Positions 60,871 to 64,000 of a stretch of 64,000 nt of DNA are shown here, piece by piece. A program made the position numbers and the translations under genes. This stretch comes from Hemibagrus wyckioides (Eukaryota; Chordata; Actinopteri; Siluriformes; Bagridae), in the NCBI RefSeq assembly GCF_019097595.1, contig NC_080731.1, positions 10,324,571 to 10,388,570 on the forward strand. The letters are read 5' to 3'. The stretch's first letter is position 1. Every line of letters begins with the position of its first letter. A model generated the notes under the pieces. That model did not search any database. It was given only the letters and a program-made list of their open reading frames with translations, and was not told the origin of the DNA.

Positions 60871-62596
60871 GGCAAAAATAAGGTATAATTGTATTACAAC
60901 ACAATGAATGTAGAATTGACTCATGTAAGTGGCTCTGTTATGGGCTGTAAGCTTAAGAGGACAGGCTGGTACTGTCCTGGTGACAGAAGAAGAGCAGAGT
61001 CTGGGAAGGATTTGGACTACAACTTCTGAAAAATAATCAGTTCTGCTTAAATCAGGTCTCTCAGTCCTGGTTATTTTTTTGTCTTGACAGAATATAATAT
61101 TTTTAAATCAGACATAAACTTTGAAAAAGATGGGATTTTTAATATCAAAAACAACTCCACTGAGATTGTAAGATGGAAGAAGAGAGCTGAGAATGGCACA
61201 ATTCTGGTGAGTAAAAGTAGGCCAACCTCCTCACAAGGTGGAATGGATTTCAAATAGAAAGTCAGAGGATTTTCATTTAGAGGAAATTGGAGAAAGTTTG
61301 ATGTCTATGTAGAAAGGTTTTGAGGCTAATTGGCTGAGGCCAAATGATGGTAAGGGAAAGGCTGTGTCTTTCTTACTGTTGTGAGACTGAAACTTTACAG
61401 CTTTCTAATAGACTTGAGTGTACCTGTGAACCCATCTGAAGAGATGAACAATGACCTGGCTGGTCTTAAAAAGACTGTCCCTAGAGCAACATTATTGCCA
61501 AAAAGTTTCACACAAGAAACCAATTCACTGAGAGTTCAATAAGTGTATACATTGCAAATGTGAGAAAACTGGCCTCTGTGTTTATTTTTTGACATTTTTT
61601 GAGGAACCCATGATCATTAAGAATATAGAGCTAAGAGCCCAATATTAGCACTGGTTGTTGAAATGGTGTTTGAAGTTAATAGAAAGAGTGTGCAGCAGTA
61701 GAAAACATACAATCACAAAATATAAATAAAAATAAGCTAAAAAAGTTTGATGCTACAAGAGAAGTGCAAAGGAAAGGAAAGGAAAGGAAAGGAAAGTGAT
61801 ACAAATCAGACAACTGCAAATTTACATATTGTAAGAGCTTGGAAGGCAAGAAAGAAAGACCAGCCAAGTGGACCAAGCACCTGAGACCAATGGCAATGCT
61901 ACATTTAGTGGGATGCCAGAATTGGACACAAATGAATGATGTGTCCAATTAAAGCTGTCAGTGACTTACACAGTGACCAGGTGGACAATGGTGAGCTTTT
62001 TTGCTTTAGATACAGTCAAAAGAATTAAAATTCAGAATTAAAATTATGATATGAGAAGTTCATATTATAGCTGAAAATACAGAGTACATTTGCTGCCAAA
62101 CTGAAGTCCTGGAGCTTCTGGTGGTTGCTAGAAATACAGCATCTTTCATGCGTAGGGACTGGACCAATCAATTGTACCCAGACTAGTTTCAAGTAAATAG
62201 AATGACTCATGAAACACCTGATGATGACTTTGCAAGATTTTTATCTGAGATACAGTTCCAACCTGAGATAAGGACATTCAAAATCATTATATCCATACTG
62301 CATAGCAGAGAAAGCTGTACCCAAGTTGTGCACAGTGCCTCACGCAGAAGCAAAAAGAAAAAGACCTGTCTACATTCGAAACAGTTCTGTAGTAGTGTGA
62401 GTTCTCTCACAGACTACAGTGAACTGGCTGCCCACATTGTCTCCACTCCCAGGATGACAGCTTGAGACGTGGTAATTACAAAGTCACCATTAATCTGTAG
62501 TTAAAAGCAGAGCAGTAACCATTACTAAGAACCCAGGATTTGTTTGCTAAACTTTATGATGCTCAGAAGTTTTTTTTTTTTTTTAAATTATTCCAG
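60871..62596. other. spacer, possibly upstream gypsy sequence
   Basis: No gene was recognised. Contains a GGAAA repeat (61768-61797). The open frame 62202-62465 precedes the gypsy reverse transcriptase in the same direction and could be gag or protease remains, but no motif supports this. Confidence 0.35.
61768..61797. repeat. (GGAAA)n microsatellite
   Basis: About six GGAAA units. Confidence 0.93.
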
Positions 62597-62830
62597 AAAG
62601 TTCCACTGGAGGAAATTTCAAAATGCTGCTTGACTAATACTACACATAAAGACTTATTTTTTATAGTCACTTACCCTGTGGGGTTGCGACTGCTCCCAGC
62701 CATTTTTCAAAAAATAATAGACCAAATCCTTCAAGGCCTAGATGGTGTAATTTGTTATTTGGATGACATCCTCATAATGGGTAGGGACACAGAAGACCAC
62801 CTGAGGAATTTGGAAGAGGTCCTTAGATGA
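62540..62830 (+). pseudogene. gypsy reverse transcriptase fragment
   Basis: The longest open piece of this relic, 96 codons, containing the fingers-palm transition and YLDD. The first 20 or so codons include a poly-Phe run from a T homopolymer at 62570-62584 and are not part of the enzyme. A TGA at 62828 ends the frame. Confidence 0.75.
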
Positions 62831-64000
62831 TTACATGGTTACAATCTAAGGGTTAGTCAAGGCTAGACAAATGCTTATTCTCACAGAGCACTGTGTCTTA
62901 CTTAGGTCACAGCATAAATGCTACAGATATCCACATTGTAAAAGAGAGAGAAAAAAACAGGATATTAAAATGTCTACAATAATTCAGTGTATCATGGTCT
63001 TGCTTCACAAGATAGAAAATGGGTGTGGTCAGAAAGAAATGCCACCAGGCATTTGAAAATGCCAAGGAATCATATAAATCCAATAAAGTCTTTGTTTTCT
63101 ACAACCCCATAGTTCAATGCATTTTAGTATTTGATGTGTATCAGGTAAGAGTAGGAGTGGTAATCTTGCACAGAAATGGAAATAGGAAGAAAACAGTTGC
63201 TTTTGCCTTCACAAAAGTATTCTCAAATAGAAAAGCATTGACAGTAGTGTTTGGTATAAAGAAATTCCATGAATATATAATTTCTCTATAGCAGGAAACA
63301 CGTTATTTTGACAGACAATAACCCTTTGTTTAAAATCCTAGGCTCCAGTACTGGTGTGCCTATAAAATCCCTTGCCAGAATGGACAGATGAGATTTAATT
63401 CTAGCTGCATACACATATGAAATCCAGTACCAAAGATAGCAGTACTGATGCTCTATATAAGCTAGTTGTGACCACTTGTGAGAGTAAGATGCCAAATCTG
63501 CCCTAGAGAGTATCCTAGTTAGACAAATGACCTCACCCAGCAAAATACATCACTAATGAACCTGCAAAAGAGCCAAAACTGTGCCCAAAACTTGTACAAG
63601 TTGAAGTGGTGAAACCATATTTCCAAAGGTGGTTTGAAGAGTTGAGGATGATTGCATCATGTGGTTGTACCTTAGAAATTACAGGGCATACTACTATTGG
63701 AATTGCATGAAAGTCAGTGGGGGACAGTAAAGATGAAGTCCCTAGTGGGAGGTTTGTTCTGGTGGCCCACACCAGACACTGTAATACTGAAGCTGAAGGG
63801 AGTCAGTGCATCATTTTTTCAATAGCAGCATAGTATGTCCACTGAAATTGGCAGCAGGGATATTGAAGAAAACACACACTGACTTTGCAGAGAACATTAA
63901 AGCAGATGTTTTTAGTAGTAATAAATGCATATGCTAGAAGATTATTTATGTATATTCAACACCTGCTGCTGCAGTACCAATGGACCTTTTTCCTAATGGT
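62597..64000 (+). mobile_element. decayed Ty3/gypsy pol, runs off the window
   Basis: The reverse transcriptase comes first: HKDLFFIVTYPVGLRLLPAI, FQKIIDQILQGLDGVI, and the catalytic YLDD at 62756-62767 (CYLDDILIMGRDTEDHLRNL). RNase H pieces follow: TVVFGIKKFHEYI near 63.26 kb, then ILTDNNPLFKILGSSTGVPI at about 63303-63362 in a shifted frame, ending LARMDR. Integrase-like pieces come last (EDDCIMWLYLRN near 63.65 kb; HTDFAENIKADVF near 63.88 kb). This is the standard RT-RNaseH-integrase order, unlike the element at 7.9-11.5 kb. Many stops make it a relic. Confidence 0.75.

Noticed and set aside
20000..64000. Search for edil3 exons, the next gene in tetrapods
   Set aside because: No EGF-like or discoidin-type exon with splice sites was recognised; the gene may lie beyond the window.

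Overview
The window looks like nuclear DNA of a ray-finned fish. It is AT-rich, its genes are split by GT-AG introns, and it is full of fish-type Tc1/mariner transposons, fish LINE and SINE copies and microsatellites. An otophysan such as a catfish would fit the Tc1 load, but that is a weak inference.

Only two host genes can be supported, arranged tail to tail. At the left edge on the + strand are the last three coding exons of versican (vcan): the end of the C-type lectin domain, the sushi domain and the C-terminal tail. On the - strand, about 12 kb away, is a complete coding set for hyaluronan and proteoglycan link protein 1 (hapln1): signal peptide, Ig-V domain, Link 1 and Link 2 in four exons, 327 codons plus stop, with every splice phase matching. 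The same VCAN/HAPLN1 tail-to-tail pair occurs in tetrapods. The products work together: the hapln1 Ig domain binds the lectican and its Link domains bind hyaluronan, locking versican onto hyaluronan in the extracellular matrix.

Between the genes (about 2.4-14.3 kb) lie the versican 3' UTR, a LINE 3' tail (6.47-6.87 kb), and a decayed Gmr1-like Ty3/gypsy pol with integrase before reverse transcriptase (7.86-11.56 kb). A younger 5'-truncated LINE is inserted inside that element's RNase H coding region (9.58-11.38 kb).

From about 20 to 64 kb no host coding exon is recognisable. In tetrapods edil3 follows hapln1, but none of it was seen here. The stretch holds three near-identical Tc1 copies. 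Two are broken (25.5 and 28.5 kb), and one at 47.3-48.6 kb has 30-bp perfect terminal repeats and an uninterrupted DD34E transposase frame. There are also an IR/DR-type Tc1 relic that lost its catalytic glutamate (57.5-58.9 kb), at least four further Tc1-like relics, several SINE-like insertions (two with clear target-site duplications), and a decayed Ty3/gypsy pol that runs off the right edge. A few non-repetitive stretches look like regulatory elements, notably five CACTTA motifs within 119 bp near 55.7 kb and a candidate near 45.8-46.3 kb.

No RNA gene other than a tRNA-derived SINE head, no CRISPR array and no operon were found, and no clearly new biological system is claimed.
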